Shown: positions 1 to 13,057 of the stretch, piece by piece
Layout: each line of letters starts with the position of its first letter
Position numbering within the stretch: the first letter of the stretch is position 1
Source of the DNA: Dasyornis broadbenti
Taxonomy: Eukaryota; Chordata; Aves; Passeriformes; Dasyornithidae
Length of the DNA: 64,000 nt
Assembly (NCBI GenBank): GCA_013397935.1
Contig: VZRN01004397.1
Location: 1,299,861-1,363,860, forward strand
Direction of reading: 5' to 3'
Made by a program: the position numbers and the translations under genes
The notes under the pieces: generated by a model
Seen by the model: the letters and a program-made list of their open reading frames with translations, nothing else
Database searches by the model: none
Told to the model about the DNA's origin: nothing

Positions 1-3000
1 TTTGCTTCTTTTACCTAGCAGTGTATGCCTTAAAATGATAAAGACCGCATTCTTTTCTGGAGCTGCCATATAGAAAAGAAGACCTTAAAATTTCATTAGT
101 ATTTCCAAACTCGCTTGGAAGAGTCACTGTGCTTCACTACTAAAAATGGAAATGTTCTGTTCTCTCTTGCCCCTATCACATTTTAAAAGACTGTTACATA
201 TGTCTTATTTCACCCAGCTTACCCAGCAATTTTAGACAGACTAATATAAACCAGATATTGTGTGTTCATACTTAAGCAGAAGCATTAGTGGAAGAATAAT
301 TTTTAAAAATGCACATTTGTGGGATGATTGGGAACCTTTTGAATGTTAAGAATTGAAAAGGATATCCTGCAAACCTTACACCCTGGAAAATAGTCTTTGA
401 GCACCTTGCTGGAAGGACCCAATTCTGCAAGCTCTCATTAGGATAAATGGTCTGACTGAAGCTAATAAGTCTTTTCAGAAGAGTAAAACCTACTCACATG
501 AGTCAGCACTTACAGCACCGAGCTGTGACATTCAAGCATTTTATGGAAAGAATCAAGGTGTTTTTCTTTATGGGATTGCTGTGTTGTACGGGTCTGCCCA
601 TTCAGGAACAGATGAACCTAAACCAATGAACAAATACATACGGCCCTTTTTGTGTCCTGATAACATACAGAAAAACATGATGGTAACTTGCTGGCTGTTT
701 TACACTGAAATGTTTAAAAGAAAAAACACATTCGCTCAGTAAGAAGATAAAAGGGATAAAAGAGATAATGACTGAGCTACACTGTCCTAACTTACTCTGC
801 ATTTGCATGTGATTTATAATTTTATAAAGGAGGGGGGAAAAGCAACTGTACCTTTGATATATTGTTAAGCAGACCTTCTATGTTTCTATTTTCTGCGTAG
901 GGTCAAGACTGTTGACATGGGATTAATCAGCTGCTCCTCCTAAACCATGAATCAGGACAAATTGTTGTCTGTTTCATACAGTACGATCGCTTGAAAATAG
1001 AATTAAACACAGAAAGTACAGAAATATGTGAAAAGCAGCAGAAGTTACAGTCAGTAATTGCAACATTGGTATAATGACAGATCCTTTCTGGTTTTGCATT
1101 TTGAAGAATTCCAGCAGTAATGACCAAAAAAAATGCTTAATTTTTCTGCCACTTTCTGAGAATGCAATGATTCTTTGAAGCATACTGTTCTCTCAGTTCA
1201 TGATATTTTATTGAAATGTAAAAATTTTGCATTCCTTTCTGTAAGCACATTTCTTCCTATGTGTATTTTGTCCGATTTACAAGCAAAAAAATGATGCAGT
1301 TATCTTCTGCATATCTTCTAGAGAACATACACCTACACATAAATGTAGCCTGCCACCTGCATTGTTGTTAGCTTATTTGTCAGCCTGTAGCATGATAGGA
1401 TTTGAGAATATTGGGTGCAAAGTGTCTTCAGGAAGAGGGGGAGAAATCATTCACCATTAGAGATAAGTATGACAAGCTCCCTTTTACACTAGGATACACT
1501 TGTATTAAACAGAATGGCAGGGTGCCTGAGTGAGATAGCATCTATTACCAATGATGACATGAAAATGGACACTTATTAATCACTGTTTTCAAAATAATTA
1601 TCCATAGCTTTATAAATGCTATAACTAAGGATGGATTTCTTCCCTAGGCGTTCCCTAATATTCAAAATACTGCTTTCTTATTACAGTTAGAATGCAAACT
1701 GTTTGCTAAAGCAGGTGTTAAGAGTGTGCAGCAAATATGCAAGTTAGGATGTTAATATAAAACAGACATTGTACAGTTATTTTAAAAATAAGCAGTTCAT
1801 AGCTATTCAAAATAGGTCATATTTATTCACAAACAAACTCTTGATCTCAGTGATATTTCATTAATTTTTGTCATTTGGAAGCTAAAATATTACATAAAAT
1901 TGTTTGAATTTTTACCTACAGAATGGGATTTCCATGGGTCACGAACAATATTTTCCATTACGTGGGATATTTCACTAAGAGGGTTGTAAAACAAAGATTA
2001 TGGAAGGAAAAGATTTGGAGGACTTTTGCCAGTGAAAGTACTTTTGCTGATAAACAGCTTTTATCTGTTTTGTGTTTTTTTTTATTTTCAGCACAATTCA
2101 CTGTAGAGGTTAAGCCTCTCTCAGATTTGCAATCAAACCATTGTATTAATATGAAAAACTTCCATAAACAGCTCAGACAATGTAATGCCCTATATTCAAG
2201 TACCTTACATGCACAAAGCATATCAAAACCATATTTTGCCTCTAGTACTAATTATATATATATTTTATTATATATATTTGCATACATAGTGCTATATCAA
2301 GACTATAGAAATATATTATTTAAGGGACTAATTTTGGAAAAATCCATTATCTTTACTAGATGTGGACATACTGCTTTCTTTTATGAACATTTTTTATTTA
2401 AATTTAAAGTTAAGTTTTGAAGAAGTAGTTCTAGTGATGGGATAACAATTTAATATTTAAAAGGAAATGACAACATGGCATTATGAAAAAAATGTATGCA
2501 TGTTCAGAAAGCATGCGTGCATGGATGCATGAGAATGGCTACAGTGTTTTAAAGCTTTTTTCAGAAGTAACCATATGAACTCAAATTCCAAAAATTTTAT
2601 TTCTTGCGCTGCACCTTATATCATGTGATGTCTAAATTTTATTTTATAAAGTTATTTTAAGTTCTAATTGACTACGATAATAACCGATATTTTAATTAAA
2701 AGTATGCAGAATGTAAAGCCAGACTGACAACATGTAATCACATAGCAGTCTTAACTTAGTTGCTGCTTTATTCCAAGCTACATCCCAAAACCAAGTAATT
2801 CTAGACAGAAAAAAAGTCCATTTAAAAAAGTCAATAAAGAAATACAGGAATGTTGTCTGGATTTGGAATAATAATTGTTTATATATGTCTAGGAAATGTA
2901 TGTATTTTTGATTTAAATAAGATCTTGGAGGAAACAGTCATTTTACTAATAATGAAAGAAATTAATATGGCAGCAATTGTTTGCTCGGTGTAGGTATAAA

Positions 3001-3829
3001 TGATGTTTACCACAACCTCTAGTAAATGTTTTGACAATGATTTATAAGTATGTCTAATAAAAATGTTATATTTTTCCCATTCTAGCAGACAGCTAAATAT
3101 TTTATAAATATAATTCAAAGTAATGTATTGGTTTATTTTGAATACCTTTTTTTCCTGATTTTTTTCACTTAATAAAAATGCCTCCTCTCCTAAGAATACT
3201 TTAAATTAAAGCAGGTAGTTTATTTTTGTTGTTGTTGCTGAAGTAGGTTATTCTTCTTTCTCCCCTAACACTAATTTGGTAACTTAAGCAGCTCTTGAAC
3301 ATTTGCAATATATGTTATTAAGGATTATGCCTTAAATTTATTTGTATAGGTAAAGAACCTGGTATTGCACAGGTCAAGTGGTTTCATCATGAACAATAAA
3401 GCAATATATTTAAAGAGGTGTTAGTGTCTCCTTTCTGAATCCCTTTTTTATTTCAAAGTGCAAATATGGTTATAAATCACATTACTCAATGCATACAAAT
3501 GATCTGAATTACAAAACAGACTGGAATATCTGCATCTTCTGTTTAACCTGTGGAAATGACTCATATAATTGAATAGGAATGTGGATACTATACTTCTGTA
3601 TAAACTTTGACTAACTTGTTTTAAAGATAAGTGCTTCATGGAGGAATGAGGAATGTGTCTGAGACACCAGCAGGATTAGCTCTCGGTATGGCAACTGATC
3701 CACTAATATCTCTCCCAAATTGCTCACCCGATTTATACAGAACAGACTATTCTAAAGGATATACCACCTCTGCGCTTCTCTGTCAAATTCCCCTTTTTTG
3801 TTTAGGAGAGAGAAAGTGCTTCTCTCTTC
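1..3829. other. Unique A+T-rich non-coding DNA
   Basis: No exon, RNA gene or repeat copy was recognised here. The longest open frame (1923-2420, plus strand, 165 codons) is rich in Ile, Tyr, Phe and Lys. It reads through an alternating AT run near 2254-2276, which is what an A+T-rich chance frame looks like. A POU-octamer-type word, ATTTGCAT, sits near 801. A cluster of GCATG words lies at 2496-2531. Nothing else in the stretch could be supported. Confidence 0.6.
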
Positions 3830-3853
3830 AAGTATAATTAGAAGTATAATTAG
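3830..3853. repeat. Perfect tandem duplication, 12 bp x 2
   Basis: The 12-mer AAGTATAATTAG occurs twice back to back (3830-3841 and 3842-3853) with no mismatch. This is a minimal tandem duplication, probably from replication slippage. The lack of divergence suggests it is young. Confidence 0.9.
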
Positions 3854-3899
3854 GAAAAAGTATGTATTTTAGAAAGGTTATGATCAGCTCAACTTATTT

Positions 3900-5120
3900 A
3901 AGCACCCATTTTCCTTTGTGTATAGTTCATGCCCACCTCTGTCCAGAGAAACATCTGTTTACAAACATCTGCAAACATTGACCCCCCCTGCCCCGAACTA
4001 GTGGATGTAGCCAGAAGGTTCCCCTGTTTCAAAAACTGCGCTTCCAGGAATGTGCACCATTTGGATGCTCTCTGGAAAAATGTAAATCTCCCGCGTACAG
4101 CACAGGCACCCTTTTTCTGTGGTATAGACAAGCACCTGCTGTGTGTGTTGGAAGATGAGATCTGGAGGGCAACCTGTGGTGGTTACCACTTTTTGAAATG
4201 TATGTACCCTACATGAAAGACTAAAACCAAAAACATGTCCCCACTTCACCCATGATTTTCCTTTTTTTAAATGCATTCAAATTTTGATTTTTGATACATG
4301 ATATGTGACACTTCTTACATGAAAATCAGATGGAAACCCAGACATTTTAATGCCAGCTGCTGCACAGAAGACAGCTGCTCATCTTTGGAAACTTATACTT
4401 TCCCACTGAAATACTGATCCGGTTGCAGGGAAAAGTGATTGTGATCCCTTAACTATTTGGCAAAATAAATGCACGGTAAGATTTAAGTACCCCTCAAATA
4501 TAAAAGAGTTCTGCAGCAAGTATTTAGTCTGGCTCTGGTACTAAAGGACCACTTCTGCCTACTTCTGCCTCTTGCTTCTATTGCCTCCTGGAGAGACGCA
4601 AAAGTAAGTTCTGGAGAGTAATGGCCTGGAGGCTGCTCAACGCTGCTGACTTCCCATTTGGAAGTATCAAAGAAACACTGCCCTGTCATTTTGAAAATAT
4701 TCTATATCTTATTGGCCTGAGATGATCTGGCATCGTACCCCACACTGCAGCATGTGGGACTGAAAACCACCTGAAGTAGCCTTGCAGAGCCCTGTTAGAG
4801 ATGTTGCTTGGCCATGAACCCTCTGCTGCCTATTGAGGTCAGTGAGAGCATCTGGTGGGTGCTCTCTGTTGCCTTGTGGGTGTCAGGTTGGGGGTCCCCA
4901 GGGCAAGAGAAGGGCTGCCAGGGACCCTGCAATGCTGAGCACGTGGCTCAGGGGCTGTCCCCACCTCTTTCAGCCTGATACCTACTCTTGCCATTACATG
5001 CAGACCCTACTGTGCCCAAACTGGGAAGAGCCGGGTCTCACACCCAGTCTGCCTGGTAATGAGTTTTTTAATAGAGCAACAAAAAGGAAAAACCTTTTCT
5101 TTGTGAAATGATAGGGAAAA
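3900..5120. other. Non-coding stretch with a G+C-richer patch at about 4700-5060
   Basis: Base composition changes clearly from the flanking A+T-rich DNA, most strongly at 4700-5060, where runs such as GGTTGGGGGTCCCC occur. Frames of 92-95 codons are open on the plus strand at 3929-4216 and 4833-5111. They resemble no family I know and are not bounded by convincing splice sites. The patch could be an eroded repeat, a non-coding RNA exon or simply a local composition change. A 10-bp tandem duplication (ACTTCTGCCT x 2) lies at 4551-4570. Confidence 0.4.
4551..4570. repeat. Perfect tandem duplication, 10 bp x 2
   Basis: ACTTCTGCCT is present twice without a spacer, followed by a partial third copy (CTTGCTTCT). 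This is a small slippage-type duplication. Confidence 0.85.
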
Positions 5121-5407
5121 AAAGAGGAGTGGGATTGGGCTTCATAGGAAGAAGATATAGTAGGAAATCTGCTTTGCATCCAAAATTCTCCCATTAGGCC
5201 CAAACAAGGTAATATTACAAGTGTATGCCACAAAAACAATCAAACAGCAGGGAAGGAAACACACTTGAGGCTGTTTCCATGACAAATATTGCATGAACTT
5301 CTTATCCTTTTCATAGAGAAGAAAATTGGGAGATAGTGTCCTGGTTGTGACTTTGCTGAGGCATAAACACTTGCAATCTGTATGTAGATGTGCCTTTAGA
5401 TACAAGC

Positions 5408-5475
<68 letters not shown>
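5408..5475. repeat. Compound microsatellite (GT)n-(AG)n
   Basis: About 12 GT units (5408-5431) run directly into about 21 AG units (5432-5474), with no interruption in either block. The open frame on the minus strand across this region (5142-5519), with Ser-Leu and His-Thr runs, is an artefact of the repeat. The alternating purine-pyrimidine half can adopt Z-form DNA and the polypurine half can form a triplex. This locus is likely to be length-polymorphic. Confidence 0.97.
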
Positions 5476-5476
<1 letters not shown>

Positions 5477-8400
5477 TCAGGTCAGGTTCTTGTTTATAAC
5501 ATGTGAGAGACAGAAACAAGTATATTTACGTGCAAGTCTGTAAAGGACATCAGTGGAAACAGGATTAGGCCTGTAATATTATTCCTTGGTCAAGATCTAC
5601 TCTAGACAAGGTCAGTTAGGTGAAAAGTATGTGAAACTGTTATGACAGCTTTTTTAGTGTTAATTTGATAAAAGAGATATGGTGCAAATAAAATGGTACA
5701 CACTGTAAAAGGCTCCCAAGCTGACTGAAAGTCCTTTAGTACCAACATGAGACTCTCTCAAACACTGAAGACCAAATAATTTAAAATTATTCTTAGAAAG
5801 GGACATGTTTTTTGTTTTTACAAGAATTTTGTGAGCTTTAGAAGGAAGTCCCCGCGTATTCCAGCTGCCTGATACTGCTCTACTATTTAAATCTTGAAAT
5901 GTCATATCTATTCAGAGTCTGGTAGGATTTACCCTTTTCTGCAACAAAAGAACAGGTCAATTCTGATGTCTGAAAAATTATTTTTTGCTCATAAACTTTA
6001 TACTGACTTCTGTCACTGAGAGAGAGAACAAAAGGATATGCTGGGGACAGTGGAGGCTGTGAAGAACTTCTAAAGTTGCCTTGAGATGTACCACCACTCC
6101 CTCCATGCCCCACTTTTTGGATGCTGCACTTGGTATAATTTTCTAAGGGAAGTTAATTTCAGAGATAAGTGCTCTGCCCCTTGCCGGGAGTCACATCCAG
6201 CTGCAACCCCAAGCCCAAAATAAAGGCATTTTTAGTTACTAAATGTTTCTGAAAATGTCACAAAGCTGATTTTGTTCTTGCTTTCACTAAATAATTCTGC
6301 AGTAAGTCAGGTGTTCTGATCTGTACATAAACACTCATTTCTGTGTTTTAATACACTGAAACCATCAACACATATAATAAATACAAGCTTACCCATAGGT
6401 TCAATTGTATTGACGTAGCTTTTCTTTTCAAATCAAAGAACATTGGAGTTCTTTACTATGAAATCTTCACGCAATATTCTTTAAAGTATAGTATATCAAT
6501 GCTTTAGAAAGAACATTTTTAAAAATGAAAGATTTTGTCTATTTTGTTCAAATGAATATGCCCTAAGTTATGCTTCTCAGTTGTCCCAATTTATTTTAAT
6601 ATGAAAAAATCTAATCTCTGCTTGTAAAGCAGATTATGCATGTATTAAATTCTTTAAAATTAGAATATACTTAATGCCACATTAGTTCCAGGCATGCAAA
6701 GCAGAAGAAAGAATTATACACCTAAACAACAAGAATGGTTTTTAAGCTTAAGTTTCTACTTTGCTCCAATTCTCATTTGGCAAAATAAAACAATGTACAA
6801 TCTGCCATTTAATGAAATGCACTGATGAATTAATTTTTTCCCAAATAAATCACAAAATAAAACATTTAAAACAGCCAATATTATTAACTGAGAAAATAAG
6901 CCAGGCCAATGCTTTGTTTCAGCTCTCTGTAAAATTTGTACACCCAGCTCCTTTTCCCTTTCTCATCCTCTTTTACCTCCAAGTTGGTAAAGTAAATTCC
7001 ATTTTGCACTTCTAAGCATGCATTCTGTTTATGATCTCACAATAATGCTGCTGACTTCCTTCTATCCAGGAAGAGGTCAGAGCTCATTTGGACTGGGGCC
7101 TAAAGCACACGAGAACTGTGGGCCCTTTGTCCCTCAAGGTCCATGACTATAAGTTCATTTATGGCAGCTCACCAACAGTCATGCTTTGAGGTTGTTGCTC
7201 CTGGTTTTCTGCCATGCCACCAGAAAAGTACTGCCTGCACAGCTGCAAGTGTGTCATCTCCCACAGGCATTGTTTTTCCTATTCAATCCTCTGCAAATCT
7301 TGTTTTCTTAGGACCTGGAATACAGTCAGTTTGTTTCCCTCAGTTATTATTCTTGCTCTCTGAAGACAACAACAATTAGTGATTACCAACTGCTGTGGGG
7401 ATGGGTACATGAACTCTTAAACCATAAATACAAAAAAAAAACCTAAAAGAAGGCAAATGCAATGGAGCTATCATTCATTCATCAGGAAGGGGATCTATTG
7501 CCATAACAGCTCTCACAAACCACGGAAGAGACAATGGATGAGGCTCAACTGACCAAGTTAAAAGGAAAGAAAGAGGAAGCAGAGCATCATACAGAAAAAA
7601 AGACTGAACTGAGGCATACAGCACAGGCACTCCACCTGTGCTGCCCATCCAATATGTGCAGCTATGGTTGGATGAAGTACTGCACATTGAGTAAATGTCA
7701 ACGGATGTAGCAATTTTAGCTCACGTAAATGTTTAAAGGAATCTGCTGCTGAGTGCACTGAGGTTTACACTTTGCCTGGAGAAGCAGAGAAAGGAGATGG
7801 CATCTGCTCTTCTATTTTACCATGAAGAGTTCTTGATGTAATAGATGAGATTTGGCTTCAGAGAGGACAGCCTTGCCCTTCAGGCAAAGCTCCTCCCGAC
7901 CCCAGTGGAGACATGATTTGATCCACTCACCAAAGTCTGTTTTATGGGATAACGTTGGGAAAGTTCTTCCCATTACCTTTGCTGGAGTGTTGAGGTTGTG
8001 GCCTTTTCTTTATAATTGATACAGTGCCAGCATTTTAAAGGACAAACTAGAGGCTATGATATAGTAAACAGACAACTCATCCTGAAGGAAAACCAGAAAG
8101 CTTTCTTGAGTGTTTGTTGTGTTATCCCTTATTTTAAATTCTGTTTATGTTGCTAAAAATTGCATATATTCTTTTTAATGAATACTACTCAGCTGAGAGA
8201 CAGTGAAAGATGCAGAATGTGATGCTTGTTAATATCAGTTCATTAAATTAAGCCAGACCTGATTTGCAACAAAATCCTATGTTCTTGAATTTCACTGACA
8301 GCCTGTGAAATAATTTTCACTGGACCCCTCAAACTATTGGATTGTGTCTATTTAGCTGAAGTACTTGGGCAGCCTTCACTGTCAGGGTGTTAAGGTACCT

Positions 8401-9496
8401 CATGATCTGCTAATAGATTTAGCTGCACAATGTCTTATTCATCAGATTTCTCTGTCAGCTGCCTCAGCCCTCAGTGCCTTTGGCAGGATTCAGTATGGTG
8501 CTTTTTCAGGTTGGCTTTTTCTGCTGCTGAGGCAGGAATTCTGTGTCCATGCCCAAGCCACTGCCCTGCATCAGCTACAAGTGCCTCCTTCTCTACAAAC
8601 ATCATTTACTAAATTCCAAGGTGAACACCATGGGAAAAATACAGAAGGTGAGTATTTTATGTTTGCATATTGTTTTCTATGCCAAAGCCTACACTTATAC
8701 ATTCCCATAAGATTTGGTCCCCTGAGTCGTGTGCTTCAATGGGCACTGAGAGAGGAAGCCAGGACTAAGCTGTCAGGGCTGCTCAGAGGGGCATCTCTAG
8801 TCACCTCAGAGCATCATTCGTACTCCACCTGAACAGAATGCTAAATCTTAACTTTGACATGAATGAGAGGCAATGGCAAAAAGTGAGACATTTATTTTTA
8901 ATAACTTGCTTCCTTTATAACCTTTCCCTGGATGAAACATATCTGTCTACCTTTTAAAAAGTTGGCAGCCTGGGATCTTCCGTATTTTAATGGAGGATGT
9001 TTGCAGGACCGAGACAGAAATAGAAACACAACATTCACTTGTGAATGTCCAACCAAGTTTTGCTTTGGTGTTTTAAATTCTTTTTTTGATTATTGTACCT
9101 CAGTACACCTATGGAGCAAATTATGCAGTAAAAAAAGTTCTCCTTCTAGAACTTCATGTACTCTGTAATCCAATTAATTAATCATGCTCTTCAACATGTA
9201 GAATTAGAACTGGGTTTTCTGCCCTGCTACTCAAAGCCCTCTTTCCGTGACCGTCATCTACCTTGATGGGCACCTTCTGCAATAACAGCCAATCATCAGT
9301 CAAGTGCAACAGACTCATGCTTACCAGCAAAAAACTGTAACAGAAGCTGAACTGTAAGGACAGAGATTCTCCTGCATGACAAAACTGGCCAAGGATCTCC
9401 CCTTGTTCAAAATTTTCTTTGAGTGTTCCCAAAACATTCATCACAAGATACCCAGACACATTTCCCTCTCAGCACACAGGAGATAAACATGTACCA
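5476..9496. other. Unique non-coding DNA
   Basis: No gene or identifiable repeat was seen. The only frame of note is 8365-8832 on the plus strand (155 codons), whose conceptual protein matches nothing I recognise. A splice-donor-like AAG|GTGAGT lies inside it at 8645-8653, described as a separate candidate. A poly(A)-signal-like word occurs near 6218, without other support for a transcript. Confidence 0.55.
8510..8647 (+). other. Weak candidate non-coding exon
   Basis: A near-perfect donor consensus, AAG|GTGAGT, has its junction at 8647/8648. Upstream are two acceptor-like sites: a short pyrimidine run ending in CAG at 8509, and GGCAG at 8535 after a CT-rich stretch. They would give exons of 138 or 112 bp. 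The frame is open on the plus strand across this interval, but the peptide is not recognisable and composition is not strongly coding. I list it only because the donor is unusually good; a chance occurrence in 64 kb is quite possible. Confidence 0.15.
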
Positions 9497-9536
9497 CGAT
9501 CCTCACAGGTCCCTTCCAACTCAGGAAATTCTATGA
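9497..9536 (+). mobile_element. CR1 LINE 3'-tail scrap
   Basis: A roughly 40-bp match to the very 3' end of avian CR1: a CTCACAGGTCCCTTCCAACTC segment split by small changes, followed by ATTCTATGAA. CR1 elements are normally cut short at their 5' end on insertion, and extreme truncations such as this are common in birds. The match is too short to assign a subfamily. Confidence 0.6.
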
Positions 9537-10970
9537 ACCTGAGCTTTCTTAATCAAAATTCCCTAAGATGTGGAAATTTATGCCTATCCTAAAATAATCT
9601 CTATGTTTTCAATCACAGCACTTCTAACAAATAGTCTGTAATGAAAGACAAACAAAACCAATTTTCTCAAATGGTAATTATAATAACTTTTTCTTTCATC
9701 ACAACTTATGAAAACTTAACCTAAAAAGTAACCAGTCACCTGAAATAAACATGCACAAACCACTGGCTTCCTATTTCACTTCATAACATTAAATGTCTGC
9801 ACTCCACCCTATCCATCCTGAAGAAACTGATGGTGAGATTCACCTTTCTTTTATTTGTGTTTTCAATAAACCCATTCAGACATATAAACATTAAAACATT
9901 CTAGGCTGAGGATATTCAGTTTTGTATTTGTAGTGTCACCAGTGGCCTGTTCTTCCTTTGGACTATACTTCCCTATGTACCTATCCCTAAAGAGTAAAAC
10001 AAAATAATGCTGCAGTGTAAGATGGAAAAACAAATGTGGTCATTCTTTAGGAAAAATAGTTTTAAACAGAGCTAGATATCATATGTCCTTCTATTTACTA
10101 GGACAAACAAAGAATATTGCTGGATTCTATTAGTGCAAACTGCTTTACGACTTACATTCCATGTATCAAAAAAAAATTCCTCTAATATGAGAAATAGCTA
10201 TTTCCTCTCATTCCTGCTATAAAATCATAACAAACTCAGTAAGATCATACCGTATGGCAAGATGAGGATCTACAAATTAGTCCTTATATCAGCTATTTTT
10301 CTAATTTCTTTGTGTGCTTTCATATTTCATATGGTTCCAGAAAAACACCTATACCTAGCCATAAATGCTCTCCTAACACAAATTCTAGAATGGCACTGGG
10401 GAATCCAGCCTTTTGCTGAGTCAAAAACTGTAGTAATATCCCAGAACAACACAGCAATTTAATGCTAGTTATTTTTAAAACCTTATTACATCACAAATTT
10501 ATATAACGTCAATGAATTATAAACATCAAGGGAAAAATAAGATTGTAAAAAACATGCTAGCAGTGAACAATAACAGAAGAAGCAACAATGGACTTCTACA
10601 AAGGCAAAATGGAAATGTCTCAATGCTGTTCTGTAGTACAGTCATATTTTTTTAAGAAGAGAAAATCTTGGTAGGATATCTTTTCTTAGAACTGGGTCAG
10701 CAATAACATACATGTTAACCTGATGAATGTCTCGCTGAATTCAATTGGCTATTCAAATGCACACTGTCACTTACCTCAGATGCATTTGCAAACCAAAGTC
10801 ACATGTCGTGGTAGGTAATGTAGGTAACATTCTTAAAATTGTCTGGGTAATTTAAATTCTCACAGTCTTTGACACTGCCAAACTCTAAGGGGAAGGAGAT
10901 AAAAAAAAAAAGCTCATCTTGTCAAAACATTCCGTGACCCCCCGAAGTTTTCGGCCCCAAAGTGGGGACT
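9537..10970. other. Unique A+T-rich non-coding DNA
   Basis: No exon, RNA or repeat could be supported. The frame at 10262-10462 (66 codons) starts hydrophobic but has no family resemblance and no flanking gene signals. Confidence 0.6.
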
Positions 10971-11065
10971 TCTATTCCCATTTAGAGCTGAGGGAAAGTT
11001 AAACACCTTGGGAAAAACTGTAGTAAGAACTCACTGGGGGTGGCAAGAACTAGAAGACACTGATG
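10971..11065 (+). repeat. Possible MIR-like ancient SINE remnant
   Basis: The order of short matches resembles the 3' half of MIR. A TTCCCATTTAGAGCTGAGGGAAAG segment (broken by differences) is followed by GTTAAACACCTTGGG and then a CAGTGG-type block. Divergence is high, so this is a weak assignment. An L2 or other CORE-SINE origin fits equally well. Confidence 0.35.
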
Positions 11066-13057
11066 GAGGGAAGCTTGGGCACCTACCTCTACTCAGAAAG
11101 GTAATTCCTCTACTCTGTGCATGGTCTGTAGCAATGCATGCTCTTCTGAAGGTATTTTATTACAGTTTTTCCATTGCTGAAAAAGTAGAGAGGAAAAGGC
11201 TTACAGTGAAATATCAAAACCCAACAAATTAAAGCAAATTTCAACAGAAAAAAACATGAGCTTGGGATGTCTCTTGTACTTTGAGAGCAAGGTCTTGCAC
11301 ATGGATCTGTTAAGTTCCTGAAATACTTTCCCTCTGATGGTTTTTAGGATGTGGTACATGGACACAGCTACAAAGTTTCTGGCTTTCTGCACCTTGGATG
11401 CAGCCTCTGTTTTGCCTTCACACTCCTCAAACATAATCCAGCACAATAAGAGTAAACTGACTCATAAAACTGACTCTGCTCTTAGGACTAGGTGCTCTAA
11501 GTGGTTTCCTTTCTGTGGCAGCATGAGTGTTCCTTGGCACAGACCTACTATTAAAACCAAAAGTGGGTTTTGAGCAGAAGTTTTCTGCATGTCTTCTAAA
11601 TTATGGGCATAGGCACCTGAAAAAAATACCTTTTTTGGAGATCAGTACTAATTCCCTTGTGGAAATTATACCGAAAAAAGTCTGAATTTCTTTTGCTGTG
11701 ATTCTTCCTCTGACTTCAGGGAAAAAATATCTGTCATCTGATGCACAATATTTAAATACTCTTTGCATGAGATGAATATAAAATGAATAAAATAACCCAA
11801 CTCTGAACCCAGTCTTGTTGTCATGTCTGTGACACAGACCTTTGCTACCTTCCTTCTCATAAGAAATGAAACAGATTTCTATTTTTATTTCTGATGTTTT
11901 AACTCTGTTAATACAGTTGTTAAAATGACTGCAAGGAACTGGACCTTTCAGCACATTAAGGAATAAGTCAGATGAAGTATTAAGATGTTGGCTTGTTCCA
12001 TGTCTCTTAAACAAGAGTGGTTAACACTGAATTCCTTGTAACTTAAATACAAACATGGGTACTGATGAGCATCACCCACGTAAGGACAAGAGTCTGTTCT
12101 TGATGGAAGAAGTAGTGCAAAGCATCTTTTGTCACTTGCATTGGAAAGCATTGACCTCGTATCTTGATGAGAAACATGATGAAAGATGATCCACAATCAC
12201 CTCATGATCTTAGAAGCAGGATGTCCATACACATGCACACACACTCATTTTTAAGTAGTCTGCTAAGGGACTGAACTCTAGGTAATCCCTGAGGACCACT
12301 GCATGATTTGTTGATTTGAATTTGCTTGTCGCATTTAGGAACTATCTCTCTTTTACTTTTCCTTGCTGAAGCAGACCCATATAAAAGAGAATAATAATAA
12401 CATAAAAACATATATATGCATCTTAAACACCAGGATAAATGCCACCTTCACCTCCTGGCCAATGTCATGTTTTCAATGACATTTCCTATCATGTCACTAA
12501 GGCCTAATTCTGGTCTTATACATTTTTACAGTGCCATAGTGCCAAATGTTTGTACAGTGCTGAACTTCTTGCAGTATACATTTCTATCCACAATGCAACA
12601 AAGTGAATTATTGTGCTCAGCATGTACGTTCACTTCCAGCGAGTGCTCCTCCATACCTTTTACCCTGTCACAACCAGCCTGCTTGCACAATACCCATTGC
12701 TGTAGTATTGGAGCACCTCCTCAAGTTCAAATGACGCCTGTCCTATCTGTCTCATCACCTTTCCTCTTCTGCTACATGCTGCAAGTGAGCCCCTATTAGG
12801 TATGCAACATGCATCACCTCTTTTAATACACTGTATATCATTTCAGTATTTACTACTTTTTAAACACATGTAGATGGAAAGACAAACAATAAAAGAGACT
12901 GACTGCTGTCAAGTGAGAACCATGGGTGTTACTTGATGAAACAGGGATGAGGACACGAGTGATGACGAACAGGAAACCTTTAGCCAGCTTTCCAGTACTA
13001 ATGGCTTGCTTGTTCCTTGAACCCACACATTTTAAAGAGTGGCTTGAGAATATAGGT
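11066..13057. other. Unique non-coding DNA
   Basis: Nothing identifiable was found. The minus-strand frame at 11601-12014 (137 codons) and the plus-strand frame at 12416-12799 (127 codons) show no domain, signal or family resemblance. Neither has convincing splice or promoter context. Confidence 0.55.

Noticed and set aside
1923..2420. 165-codon plus-strand open frame as a gene
   Set aside because: A+T-driven composition, reads through an AT dinucleotide-like run, and no domain, signal or splice context.
5142..5519. 125-codon minus-strand frame with Ser-Leu and His-Thr repeats
   Set aside because: Direct translation of the compound microsatellite.
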